Source: Beijerinckiaceae bacterium (GTDB lineage: Bacteria; Pseudomonadota; Alphaproteobacteria; Rhizobiales; Beijerinckiaceae). Taken from it: a stretch of 64,000 bases of DNA. The stretch spans positions 1 through 64,000 of the forward strand of contig CANGBC010000005.1 in assembly GCA_947452005.1 (NCBI GenBank). Direction: 5' to 3'. This document shows, one piece after another, positions 43,833 through 52,640 of this stretch. The translations under genes were made by a program, and so were the position numbers. Position 1 is the first letter of the stretch. Every line of letters starts with the position of its first letter. The notes beneath the pieces are model-generated. The model did not search any database, had not been told where the DNA came from, and was given only the letters and a program-made list of their open reading frames with translations.

Positions 43833-44800
43833 AAAAAATTTTTTGCCGCTTGCGAAATCGCAGGCCCGAGAATGACCACAAACAAGACGGGCAAGAAGAA
43901 CAAAATCATCGGCACTGTGAGCTTGGGTGGCAGGGATGCAGCTTTGCGCTCAGCGTCAGCCATGCGCATGGTGCGGCTTTCTTGCGCCACGATACGAAGC
44001 GCGCTTGCCAAAGGCGTGCCGTAACGATCCGCTTGATTGAGCACTGTTACAATCTGGCGCACGGAATCGACATCCACACGCCGCGCCAGATTTTCGTAAG
44101 CTTGCCGCCGATCTGGCAGAAACGACAATTCTGCGGTGGTCAGAACAAATTCCTCAGCCAAAGCCACAGACTGGCGGCCAATCTCTTCCGACACACGCCG
44201 AAAGGCCGTCTCAATCGAGATGCCCGATTCCACGCAAATCAACAAAAGATCAAGCGCATCTGGAAAGGCGCGCCGAATAGAGTCACGCCGCCCTGCGGTC
44301 ACGTTGTCGAGATACATTTCTGGCGTCTTGATGCCGATATAGAGCAAGCCGATCAGGGCCGTGATCCGCGTCAATTGCGAATAGCCCATGTCGTCGATGA
44401 AAAAGAGATAAAAGAACCCGATCAGAAAAAGCGAAATCGGCGCAACAGCGCGGAAAAAGATAAAGGTCGTTTCCGCCGCACCGCCACGATAGCCGGCGGC
44501 TGCCAATTTGGTTGACGCATTTTCAATGCCTAGCCATTCACTCATCCGGAACAATTTCACAATATCGCGAACGAATGGCTTTTCCTCCGTTCGCAGACCA
44601 GCGCGTGAGCCCTTGCCCAATTTATCGCGCTCGCGCGTGCGAATACGCTCACGCTCCAGCGCGACAGATTTCATCCGCCGCTGCAACGGATCCGGCGCAA
44701 CATAGGGTAAGGCGACAGCCAAAATCGCTGCCACCGCGCACAGCAGCGCCAGCACTTGCAGGAGGAAATCGGGTGATTTGAACAAGTGCAAAATTGTCAT
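43829..44800 (-). CDS. tadC: Tad pilus inner-membrane protein TadC
   Basis: A 323-residue GspF-type platform protein of the Tad/Flp secretion system. It has an N-terminal membrane helix (about 12-30), a cytoplasmic stretch, a hydrophobic pair around FFYLFFIDDMGY, the T2SSF domain (FPDALDLLLICVESGISIETAFRRV) and C-terminal helices. ATG 44800 is preferred; a TTG at 44815 would overlap tadB. Last in the cpa/tad operon. Confidence 0.9.
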   Translation of the reverse strand: MTILHLFKSPDFLLQVLALLCAVAAILAVALPYVAPDPLQRRMKSVALERERIRTRERDKLGKGSRAGLRTEEKPFVRDIVKLFRMSEWLGIENASTKLAAAGYRGGAAETTFIFFRAVAPISLFLIGFFYLFFIDDMGYSQLTRITALIGLLYIGIKTPEMYLDNVTAGRRDSIRRAFPDALDLLLICVESGISIETAFRRVSEEIGRQSVALAEEFVLTTAELSFLPDRRQAYENLARRVDVDSVRQIVTVLNQADRYGTPLASALRIVAQESRTMRMADAERKAASLPPKLTVPMILFFLPVLFVVILGPAISQAAKNFF

Positions 44801-44804
44801 GGCG

Positions 44805-45788
44805 CTAAATATCAAACGTGATCATGCGCTTCATGACAACGATGCCAATCGTCATCCAGACCGCACAAAATGCCAGCATGAGCTGCCCCTGCGAGGTGGT
44901 AAAAAACATGTCCATGTAACCGGGGCTGGTCAGATAGACGATTCCAGAAATGGCAAAGGGCAAAGCGCCGATAATTCCGGCGGAGGCTTTGGCTTCGGCG
45001 GACATGGCCCGCACTTTTTGCTGCATCTTCTTGCGATCGCGCAACACCGTCGAGAGATTGCTCAAACCCTCAGACAAATTGCCGCCGGACCCTTGCTGAA
45101 TGGAAATGAGAATGGCGAAGAACCGCGCCTCCTGCAATGGCACACGATCAGCCAGTCGCTCAACCGCCTCCCCCATTGTAAAGCCAACAGACTGCGCTTC
45201 ATGCAAGAGCCGAAATTCGCCAGCGACAGGCTCAGGCAGTTCGCGAGCAACAACTGCGAGACATTCGGACAAGGGCAAGCCTGCCCGCACACCACGCACA
45301 ATCACATCAATGGCTGCAGGAAAATGCTCCAGAAACTTGGCCGCACGTCGCTTGCGCAGAAAATTCAAGACAAGCACTGGCACGCCAAAGCCACCCACAG
45401 CATAGCCAAGAACAATCGTCAGCGGATCATCAGTGAAAATAAAAAAGACAAGCGCAAAGCAGATCCCGGCGATGATCGACCACGTGCATAATTGCGCTTT
45501 TGAAATCTGAAGGCCCGCCTGCACAATGCGCCGATCAAGCGTCAGGCGGCGCGCCCTTTTTTCGCGGGTCTCCACTTCCTGCAAGCTCTCAATAATCTGC
45601 TTGCGCCTTTGTGCAGCATCCACCAGCCGCGCGCCGGCCAATTTGCGTTGATCCGTCTTCAGCAAACGCGCGCGCCGCTTCTCGGCTTTCGCATCACCGG
45701 AAAATTGCGGATAGACCATGGCAAAGAAAACCGACGCAATCGCCAGAACAACCAGCAGGGTCACAATGACGTCGGTTGAGCCATGCAT
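44805..45788 (-). CDS. tadB: Tad pilus inner-membrane protein TadB
   Basis: A 327-residue GspF-type partner of TadC. One N-terminal helix (about 5-25), a basic cytoplasmic segment, a second hydrophobic segment (about 100-140), the T2SSF domain with FPAAIDVIVRGVRAGLPLSECL and QQGSGGNLSEGLSNLSTVLRD-like sequence, and two C-terminal helices. A strong AGGAGG ribosome binding site overlaps the end of tadA, three bases away. Confidence 0.92.
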   Translation of the reverse strand: MHGSTDVIVTLLVVLAIASVFFAMVYPQFSGDAKAEKRRARLLKTDQRKLAGARLVDAAQRRKQIIESLQEVETREKRARRLTLDRRIVQAGLQISKAQLCTWSIIAGICFALVFFIFTDDPLTIVLGYAVGGFGVPVLVLNFLRKRRAAKFLEHFPAAIDVIVRGVRAGLPLSECLAVVARELPEPVAGEFRLLHEAQSVGFTMGEAVERLADRVPLQEARFFAILISIQQGSGGNLSEGLSNLSTVLRDRKKMQQKVRAMSAEAKASAGIIGALPFAISGIVYLTSPGYMDMFFTTSQGQLMLAFCAVWMTIGIVVMKRMITFDI

Positions 45789-45791
45789 CGC

Positions 45792-47234
45792 TTAGCCTCC
45801 TGACGCGCTCGGCACAGACTCGTGTCGTTCAGCAGAATCCAGCGCGGCCGCCAGACGGCTTTCTTCATTGTAATAGCGCGCACGATCCCAGAATCCTGGT
45901 CGCCCGACACCCATAGAGCGATGGCGGCCAAGCAGGCGGCCCTGCGCATCTTCACCCAGCACTTCGTAGACATAGAGATCTTGTGTGGTGATGACATCGC
46001 CTTCGAGACCCACGACCTCGGTGATATGGGTGATCCGACGTGAACCATCGCGCAGCCGGGCAGCCTGAATCACGACATCGATGGAGGAGACCATCATTTC
46101 ACGGATGGTGCGCGCTGGCAGAGCAAAGCCACCCATGGTGATCATGCTCTCGATACGGCTCAAAGCTTCACGCGGCGAATTGGCGTGCAATGTGCCCATC
46201 GATCCATCGTGGCCTGTGTTCATCGCCTGCAACAAATCGAAGGCCTCAGGCCCGCGCACTTCGCCAACGATGATCCGCTCGGGGCGCATGCGCAGGCAAT
46301 TGCGCACCAGATCGCGCATGGTGATGGCCCCCGTGCCCTCAAGGCTCGGTGGGCGCGTCTCAAGCCGCACCACATGGGGCTGCTGCAATTGCAGCTCAGC
46401 GGCATCTTCGCAGGTGATAATCCGCTCATCATGATCAATATAATTGGTCATGCAGTTGAGCAGGGTCGTCTTGCCAGAGCCGGTGCCACCCGAAATCACA
46501 ACATTGCAACGAATGCGGCCAATGACTTTGAGAATTTCAGCGCCTTCTGGACTGATGGAACCAAACTCGACGAGTTGATCCAATGTGAGCTTGTCGCGGC
46601 GGAATTTGCGGATGGTCAAAATTGGGCCATCAATCGACAGCGGCGGGGCAATCACATTGACGCGCGATCCGTCCAGCAAACGCGCATCGCAAATGGGCGA
46701 GGCTTCATCCACACGCCGCCCCACCTGGCTCACAATGCGCTGACAGATGTTCATCAATTGTGCATTGTCTTTAAAGCGAATGTTGGTCAGCTGAATCTTG
46801 CCGTTCACTTCGATATAGGTGCGATTGCACCCATTGACCATGATATCGGCAATGTCGTCGCGCGACAGCAAGGGTTCCAGCGGACCAAAGCCCAGCACGT
46901 CATTGCAAATGTCATCCAGCAAATCATCCTGCTCGGAGATCGACATGACATAATTTTTGATTGTGATGATTTCGCTGACAATGTCGCGGATTTCTGCACG
47001 CGCGCTGTCGGAATCAAGTCGTGAGAGTTGGGACAGATCGATGGCTTCAATGAGGGCACCAAAGATCAGGCTTTTGGTTATGTAATATTCGTCTGAGCGC
47101 GGCTTTTCGGGCCGCGCTTGGGCCTGAGCGTTGATGCGAAGTGGCGCCATCGTCGTCTCGCGCGCCAAAGCGGCGCCGGGCACTGTGCTGCGTGCATTCG
47201 GTGACCCTTGTGTCGATGAACGTCGACCAAACAT
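45792..47234 (-). CDS. cpaF: Tad pilus assembly ATPase TadA/CpaF
   Basis: The 480-residue secretion ATPase driving Tad pilus assembly and retraction. Walker A is [13 protein letters not shown] (248-260), with an Asp box ([10 protein letters not shown]), Walker B-like [20 protein letters not shown] and a His box ([16 protein letters not shown]). The N-terminal domain holds DIADIMVNG and [10 protein letters not shown]. Lies 18 bases after cpaE. Confidence 0.95.
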   Translation of the reverse strand: MFGRRSSTQGSPNARSTVPGAALARETTMAPLRINAQAQARPEKPRSDEYYITKSLIFGALIEAIDLSQLSRLDSDSARAEIRDIVSEIITIKNYVMSISEQDDLLDDICNDVLGFGPLEPLLSRDDIADIMVNGCNRTYIEVNGKIQLTNIRFKDNAQLMNICQRIVSQVGRRVDEASPICDARLLDGSRVNVIAPPLSIDGPILTIRKFRRDKLTLDQLVEFGSISPEGAEILKVIGRIRCNVVISGGTGSGKTTLLNCMTNYIDHDERIITCEDAAELQLQQPHVVRLETRPPSLEGTGAITMRDLVRNCLRMRPERIIVGEVRGPEAFDLLQAMNTGHDGSMGTLHANSPREALSRIESMITMGGFALPARTIREMMVSSIDVVIQAARLRDGSRRITHITEVVGLEGDVITTQDLYVYEVLGEDAQGRLLGRHRSMGVGRPGFWDRARYYNEESRLAAALDSAERHESVPSASGG

Positions 47235-47252
47235 AATGGACCCTTTAAAAAT

Positions 47253-48473
47253 TTAAGCAAAAGCACTGCGCAATCGCGCGACCAGCGGTGCAATCAATCG
47301 CAGTCGATCTGTTTTTGGTGATGTGAGGCCAGCGATTTTGGCCGCCATATTCTGCAACATGTCGCAAATTTTCGCTGATCCCTCCGTGTCAGCCAGCATC
47401 TGTCCATTATTGGCGGCTGTGCCAAAAAGCTTGGCGTCATGGGGGATGTTGGCGGCTGGCGCAATCGCCAAGCCACGCTCGAAATCGGCCAGCGAAATTT
47501 CTGGGCGACGCGCCAGGCCGACCTTATTGAGGATAAGGCGAGGATTAAGATCGACTGGCCGTGCATTGGACATGAATTCGATCAGATTTTTGGCATTGCG
47601 CAGACTTGCAAGATCCGGCTCGCAGACAAGAACCACCTCTTCCGAACTGAGCAACAGACGCCGCTTCCAACTGGGCCACCCATGCGGCAAATCGAGCACA
47701 ATAAAGGGGGCAAGCGCACGCGCTGCATCAAGGATGGGATCAAAGGCATCAACCGCCAGATCACCCGCAGCCTCCACAACAGCAGGTGCCGCGAGAAGAG
47801 TGAGATTGTCTTCACACCGCGTCAAAAGGCGTTCCACAAAAACAGAATCGATTCGATCGGGCGCCTCAACGGCCTCGGCCAATGTAGTTTGTGGCTCTTG
47901 GTTGAAATTCAGACCGGCTGTGCCGAAGGGCATATCGAGATCGATGAGAATGGTGGGCTGGCGCAGCGAACGCGCCAGCGTCAAAGCCAGATTATGCGCC
48001 AGCGTGGACGAACCGGATCCGCCTTTCGCGCCCGTCACTGCAATGACGCGCCCCACCAATCGCTGTGCGGGATCGGCATAAAGGGCCGCAATCGCACGCA
48101 CCAGATCGGCGGGCTCAAATGGGTGTATGAGATATTCGCTGATGCCACGCGCCATCAGGGCGCGATAGAGCTGCACATCATTGACGTTGCCAAGCACAAT
48201 GACTTTGGTCGCCTCGTCGCAAAGCTCAGCCAGCGTATCCAGCTGCTGGAACAAGACATCACGGCTGGCTCTTGATTCAAGAATGATCAAACTGGGGACA
48301 GCGCGCGTCTGGAAAAGATCAATCGCGGAGGCGACGCCACCTGGATGCAGGTCCGCCTCCACTCGCGCCATGCGTGGATCTTCCACGGCCTTTTGCAAGA
48401 GGAGGCGTGTTGCCTCGTCCTCCCAGAAAGCCTCCAGCGTGATACGCGGCAGCGGAGCGACTGAACCTTTCAT
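47253..48473 (-). CDS. cpaE: Tad pilus localisation ATPase CpaE/TadZ
   Basis: A 406-residue MinD/ParA-type ATPase that places the Tad machine in the cell. The N-terminal half is a receiver-like domain (LIILESRASRDVL, GISEYLIHPFEPADLV). The ATPase half has a P-loop VTGAKGGSGSSTLAHN, where the canonical ParA Lys-Gly-Gly is kept, and IDLDMPFGTAGLNF as Walker A' region. Start is uncertain: ATG 48473 is reported, but GTG 48479 lies nine bases after a GGAG and GTG 48497 touches the cpaD stop. Confidence 0.92.
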   Translation of the reverse strand: MKGSVAPLPRITLEAFWEDEATRLLLQKAVEDPRMARVEADLHPGGVASAIDLFQTRAVPSLIILESRASRDVLFQQLDTLAELCDEATKVIVLGNVNDVQLYRALMARGISEYLIHPFEPADLVRAIAALYADPAQRLVGRVIAVTGAKGGSGSSTLAHNLALTLARSLRQPTILIDLDMPFGTAGLNFNQEPQTTLAEAVEAPDRIDSVFVERLLTRCEDNLTLLAAPAVVEAAGDLAVDAFDPILDAARALAPFIVLDLPHGWPSWKRRLLLSSEEVVLVCEPDLASLRNAKNLIEFMSNARPVDLNPRLILNKVGLARRPEISLADFERGLAIAPAANIPHDAKLFGTAANNGQMLADTEGSAKICDMLQNMAAKIAGLTSPKTDRLRLIAPLVARLRSAFA

Positions 48474-48497
48474 GTCCACGGAAAGAATCTCCTTCAC

Positions 48498-49175
48498 TCA
48501 GTTGCCGGCCCCGCCGATGCCTGGTGCTTTCGTGCCCCATCCAACGGCTGGATCTTGCCCGCGCCGGATCGACCCAAGCGCGCGTGCACGCATTTCACCA
48601 TCGATCGGAATTGGCGCACGCATCGCTGCAAGATCACGCGGATCAGCCGTCTGCACGGCCATCATGGTTTGATAAGCGCAACCAAAGTTGGCGTAAGGCT
48701 CATTGTCCCATCCCGACAATGACGATGCCGACGCCAGATCATCTGGCCAGAGGCCACACCGCGACACGACATCGGCTTTGATGCGTGTGAAACGCATCAG
48801 GATGACGGGTGCCTCACCTGCAATGACAGGAACGCGCATGAGATGCACCGAACCGCGAACGCCTTCAGCCACCAGCTGGTGACGGATGCGATCAAATTGT
48901 GCGCGCGTGACTTTGTCATGTGGGCCGCGCGTTGGCATGCGCATTTCGATTTGCCGCCCGCGATCCTGACGCCAGACAGAGGCGAAAGTCGCTATTTTCA
49001 TCCGGCTTTCGGCATCAAGTTGGGACGCAACCGGAATCGTCAGAACCGCATTCTCATCACGCACTGCAATCGGGTGGCGCGAGGCGACATCCTGACCAAG
49101 GCGCACATCCGGTTCACCTGCGCACCCTGTGAGCAAGACAAATACAAGCGGCCAGAAGATGCGCAGCTCAATCAT
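48498..49175 (-). CDS. cpaD: CpaD-like Tad pilus lipoprotein
   Basis: A 225-residue outer-membrane lipoprotein: signal peptide with lipobox LTGC (Cys near residue 18). The CpaD domain includes CGLWPDDLA and EPYANFGCAYQTMMAVQTAD, with DPRDLAAMRAP near the end, typical of the family. The role is support of the CpaC secretin. ATG 49175 overlaps cpaC by eight bases; upstream sequence in frame belongs to cpaC. Confidence 0.9.
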   Translation of the reverse strand: MIELRIFWPLVFVLLTGCAGEPDVRLGQDVASRHPIAVRDENAVLTIPVASQLDAESRMKIATFASVWRQDRGRQIEMRMPTRGPHDKVTRAQFDRIRHQLVAEGVRGSVHLMRVPVIAGEAPVILMRFTRIKADVVSRCGLWPDDLASASSLSGWDNEPYANFGCAYQTMMAVQTADPRDLAAMRAPIPIDGEMRARALGSIRRGQDPAVGWGTKAPGIGGAGN

Positions 49176-50532
49176 TGATAAACCCCGCGCGACCTTTGAG
49201 TTGGCCCAGCTTCGCATCAGCGCCATAGGATTGATTGACGCGGCCCATAAAGACCGCCTGCGGATCGGTGGAATCGACAAAATTATCGGTTGGCTTTTTC
49301 AAGTCACCCGGCAGGCTTGGGCGGGCGATGACGGGCGTGATGACAATCATCAATTCACTTTCCTCACGCTGATAGTCACGCGAGCGGAAAATCGAGCCCA
49401 GCACGGGGAGGTTCATAAGCCCGGGCAGTCCATTCAATACCTGTTTGGAGCGCACTTGAATGAGGCCCGCCGATGCAATCGAGCCGCCTGAGGGCAATTC
49501 CACCGTTGTTTCGTTTTTGCGTGTCAGGAATCCATAGACCGCCGATGTGCCGTAATTGAAGCTCTGGGTCGGATCGACCTCGGTCACTTCCGTTGCCACG
49601 CGCAATAAAATACGGCCCTCGCTCATGACGACCGGCGTGAAATTCAGCGCCACGCCATAGGGCCTGAATGTCACCGATGCCGAACACACATTGCGATTGG
49701 TGGCAGGATCAATGGTGCAATTTTGGCCCGTCGGCACAGGCATTTCGCCACCGGCCGTGAATTTCGCGCTTTCGCCTGACACGGCGGTGACCGCAGGTTC
49801 GGCCAGAATACGAGCGACGCCATAGCGCTCCAGCGCCTGCAAGGTTGTCGAGACATCACCTCTCGTGTTCAACGCATTGGTGGGCGCGCCGCGAATGCCA
49901 AAGGCATTGGCAATGTTCAGCACGCCCCAATTGCCGCTGGCGGCGATATTGGACACACCCAATTGCTTCACGACATCGCGTCGCACTTCCGCAATGGTGA
50001 CTTTGACCATCACCTGATCTTGTCCGCGCACGGTGAGCGAATTGACGATTTTGCCAGTGGCGCCGTTGCCACCGGAAATGAAGCCGGAGGCAATCTCACT
50101 GGCCTGCTGTGCGTCGCGGGCATTGTCGACGCTACCCGTCAGGATGATCGTTTCATTGATTGTGCGCAGCGTTATATTGGCTTTGGGCATCGCTGTGCGC
50201 AGGATGGCATCCAGCTCGCCAATGTCGCGGCCAATCGAAATATCGAATGAGGCGATCTGTCGTCCGTTGGCATCAAGCGCAAAGACATTGCTCTGCCCAC
50301 TGTCCATGCCAATGATGTAAATGCGGCGCGGCGAGCGGACAATGGCATTGGCGACCTTGGGATTGCCAACGAAAATTTCAGATGCATCGCGCGGCAGATC
50401 CAGCACAACAGATTTTCCAACACCCATATTGATGCGGCGCGTTTGAGCTTCAAAATTTTCTTGTGCGAGCGCCGGGCAAGCCAGAGCAAGCAGAAATGCC
50501 AAGACCTTCAGCAATTTTGTGAGGGGAGCCAT
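49168..50532 (-). CDS. cpaC: Tad pilus outer-membrane secretin CpaC/RcpA
   Basis: A 454-residue secretin forming the pilus exit pore. A signal peptide (LLKVLAFLLALACPALAQ) precedes the T2SS/T3SS pilus N-domain (VGKSVVLDLPRDASEIFVGN), a BON-like segment with TGSVDNARDAQQASEIA, and the secretin domain with LEVxP-like VATEVTEVDP, VELPSGGSIASAGLIQ and VLGSIFRSRDYQREESELM near the end. cpaB ends one base into its start (TAATG). Confidence 0.95.
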   Translation of the reverse strand: MAPLTKLLKVLAFLLALACPALAQENFEAQTRRINMGVGKSVVLDLPRDASEIFVGNPKVANAIVRSPRRIYIIGMDSGQSNVFALDANGRQIASFDISIGRDIGELDAILRTAMPKANITLRTINETIILTGSVDNARDAQQASEIASGFISGGNGATGKIVNSLTVRGQDQVMVKVTIAEVRRDVVKQLGVSNIAASGNWGVLNIANAFGIRGAPTNALNTRGDVSTTLQALERYGVARILAEPAVTAVSGESAKFTAGGEMPVPTGQNCTIDPATNRNVCSASVTFRPYGVALNFTPVVMSEGRILLRVATEVTEVDPTQSFNYGTSAVYGFLTRKNETTVELPSGGSIASAGLIQVRSKQVLNGLPGLMNLPVLGSIFRSRDYQREESELMIVITPVIARPSLPGDLKKPTDNFVDSTDPQAVFMGRVNQSYGADAKLGQLKGRAGFIND

Positions 50533-51311
50533 TACCGCGCTCCCGTCAGGACGCCGTAGCGCACAACATTGGCAATCCCGCCTGCCGCTTCTGCGCCTGC
50601 CTCAGGCGCTTGGCCCTGCTCATTGGCTGAGCGCAGCACAAGCGTCAGATGCGCAGTGCGTTGCGCGACCAGCAGCAATTCCGCTTGAGCCGGCGTCACT
50701 TCCAGAGTGGCCGTTGCGGCATTCACGGGGCGCTCCAGATTGCGCTCTGCCAATTGGCCGATGGCCAACACGCGCACATTGCGCAGCACCACTTGTGCAC
50801 CCTGTGCGTCGGCGGTGATGCCCTCTTCATCGCGTGCCAGTTTTACCACATCAACGCGATCACTGGGCTGCACGAAGCCGCCGGCCGACGTCAGCCCGCT
50901 TGGATCAATGGAAATCGCAACAGCCCGCATGCCCGGCGGCAGATTGGCAGCCATGAAGCCAGCCGCGCGTCCCGCACGGATCAAACGCTCGCGGCGGATG
51001 GGTTCGCCCGCAGCAATGGCCTGGCGCACATAAGCGCCGCGCAAATCGTTCAGGGTGTCGCCGGTGCGGCGCAAAATCATGCCCGGCTGCACATTGACGG
51101 GCGCTGTTTTGTGCCATGAAAAATCAGCGTCCTCGATCATGCGTCCCGGAGGCAGGTCGCTGGTGGCCACCAGCACGTCCTCCATCTGGACAACGGGCGC
51201 TGGAGGGGCTGCCACCTCCTGCACGGGTGCGGGTGCATTCATCATGATGAGCAGCGCCAGCCCGCCTGCGACGAGCGCCAGCCCCAGCATGATGATCCGC
51301 ACGAGTTTCAT
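50532..51311 (-). CDS. cpaB: Tad pilus assembly protein CpaB/RcpC
   Basis: A 259-residue membrane-anchored periplasmic protein. One N-terminal helix (about 5-22), a Pro/Ala linker, then a SAF domain (VLVATSDLPPGRMIEDADFS) and RcpC/CpaB domain (GMRAVAISIDPSGLTSAGGFVQPSDRVDVV). It links inner-membrane platform and secretin. ATG 51311 is preferred over a GTG nine bases upstream. First gene of the cpaB-C-D-E-F-tadB-tadC run. Confidence 0.92.
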   Translation of the reverse strand: MKLVRIIMLGLALVAGGLALLIMMNAPAPVQEVAAPPAPVVQMEDVLVATSDLPPGRMIEDADFSWHKTAPVNVQPGMILRRTGDTLNDLRGAYVRQAIAAGEPIRRERLIRAGRAAGFMAANLPPGMRAVAISIDPSGLTSAGGFVQPSDRVDVVKLARDEEGITADAQGAQVVLRNVRVLAIGQLAERNLERPVNAATATLEVTPAQAELLLVAQRTAHLTLVLRSANEQGQAPEAGAEAAGGIANVVRYGVLTGAR

Positions 51312-51390
51312 GAATGGCACTCTTCAAAACCGCTAAATCAAAGACTTTAAAAATAGAAACGAACGTAACGGGATATAGCCGTGTCTATGG

Positions 51391-51405
51391 TTAACGGCTG
51401 GTTAC
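51391..51405. promoter_or_regulatory. CtrA-like half-site pair upstream of cpaB
   Basis: TTAA-N7-TTAC is one base from TTAA-N7-TTAA, 80 bases upstream of the cpaB start in the 101-base space between cpaA and cpaB. Together with the site before tadD it suggests cell-cycle control of the pilus. Confidence 0.35.
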
Positions 51406-51412
51406 CAAAGCT

Positions 51413-51916
51413 TCAGATTTGAAGGATGAGCTGCGCGATCGGGCTCTGCAGGTAGACATGCAGCGCCCCGAAGGCGAGCGCGACGCCATAGGGCACGCCT
51501 TCTTTGGGATCATGTAGCCGCACCAACCAAGGCGCGCCCATCATGAACGCGGGCAGCGGCCAGCGACGCCATTGTAGAATGAAGAGACTGAGAGCACCGC
51601 CAAGCATCGCTGTCAGCAAGACAAAATCCAGAAGAGCGCTCCAGCCAAGCCATGCAGCAATGGCAGCCAGAAGCTTTGCATCACCCCCGCCAATCCAGCC
51701 GCGCGCGTACATGCCAAAGCCTACCACCAGCATGGCCAATCCGCAGGAGAGATTCATGCCGAGCATGGGCAGCGGTACATGCGCGGCAAGGGCCATGGCC
51801 AGAAAACAGACAAAGATCGACACGGTCAGCTTGTTGGGAAGCCGCATGGTGAGCAGGTCCGACATCGCCGCATAGGCCATGAGAATCGGAAAAATAATAA
51901 GTGCAATGAAGGACAT
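51413..51916 (-). CDS. cpaA: Prepilin peptidase CpaA/TadV
   Basis: A 167-residue type IV prepilin peptidase (A24 family), all membrane helices. The two catalytic aspartates lie in SDLLTMRLPNK (about residue 19) and GWIGGGDAKLLAA (about 75). ATG 51916 is chosen over upstream starts because a GGGGGAG lies before it. It implies a pilin substrate, but none is in the window. Confidence 0.92.
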   Translation of the reverse strand: MSFIALIIFPILMAYAAMSDLLTMRLPNKLTVSIFVCFLAMALAAHVPLPMLGMNLSCGLAMLVVGFGMYARGWIGGGDAKLLAAIAAWLGWSALLDFVLLTAMLGGALSLFILQWRRWPLPAFMMGAPWLVRLHDPKEGVPYGVALAFGALHVYLQSPIAQLILQI

Positions 51917-52085
51917 GAGAAAAATTCTCCCCCGCCGGCGCAATGTGCCGATGACGAAAGCTTAACCAAAGGGCGTTTCACTTCCCTTACCGTCAGAGCA
52001 TCAGCTTGCAAAAACATCTGCGCTTCAGGCTTCTTTCACGTTTCGCTGCGTAAGCTGTGCGCAGGGTTCATCCCGCGAGGGAAAA

Positions 52086-52589
52086 ATGTTTTTGATTTCA
52101 GTGTCTCGGCGCGTTTTGGCCGCAATTTTTTCGCTCACTCTGTGCCTGCTGCCGAAATACGCAGATGCGCAAGAAATTCTGACCCTGCAGCTTGACCGTG
52201 CGCGCATTGTCGAGATGCCAGCGGGCTGGCATACGCTGGTGCTTGGCAATCCCAGCATTGCCGATGTGACCGTCCTCAAACGGCAGAACAGGCTCGTGCT
52301 CAATGCCCGCGCCTTTGGCGAAACCAATATGATTGCGCTTGATGCCAGAGGGGTCGCGCTGGCCGAGCTCGTGTTGCGTGTCAGGAGTGCTGATCACGGC
52401 CTCATCGTGCAGCGTGGCATGGAGCGCGAATCCTGGTCGTGCAATCCGCGCTGCGAACCTGCTGTAGATCCGGGCGATGCGTCGCGCTATATGGGCGAGG
52501 TGATCTCTCAAGCAGGTCGCCGCAATGAATTTGCAGCGCCCCAATCTGCTGCGGCGAGCACCCCGCGACTGCCTGCTCTGACAAAATAA
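52086..52589 (+). CDS. Secretin N-domain pilus assembly protein
   Basis: A 167-residue exported protein: signal peptide (FLISVSRRVLAAIFSLTLCL, cleavage after ADA) then a T2SS/T3SS pilus N-terminal domain similar to the start of CpaC (LQLDRARIVEMPAGWHTLVL, GNPSIADVTVLK, FGETNMIALDARG), but no secretin domain. The tail has two cysteines (SCNPRCEP). Stand-alone N-domain proteins recur beside Tad clusters in this order; it probably belongs to the pilus, though it is divergent from cpaA. It ends in a terminator. Confidence 0.84.
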   Translation: MFLISVSRRVLAAIFSLTLCLLPKYADAQEILTLQLDRARIVEMPAGWHTLVLGNPSIADVTVLKRQNRLVLNARAFGETNMIALDARGVALAELVLRVRSADHGLIVQRGMERESWSCNPRCEPAVDPGDASRYMGEVISQAGRRNEFAAPQSAAASTPRLPALTK

Positions 52590-52618
52590 AAGCCGCGAGA
52601 GGCGACCCTCGCGGCTTT
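52589..52618. terminator. Bidirectional Rho-independent terminator
   Basis: AAAGCCGCGAG and CTCGCGGCTTT form a perfect 11-bp stem with an eight-base loop directly after the pilus N-domain gene and just beyond the 3' end of the convergent phosphomutase gene. T runs on both sides let it serve both. Confidence 0.8.
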
Positions 52619-52640
52619 GCAAAGACGATGTGAGAGACGA

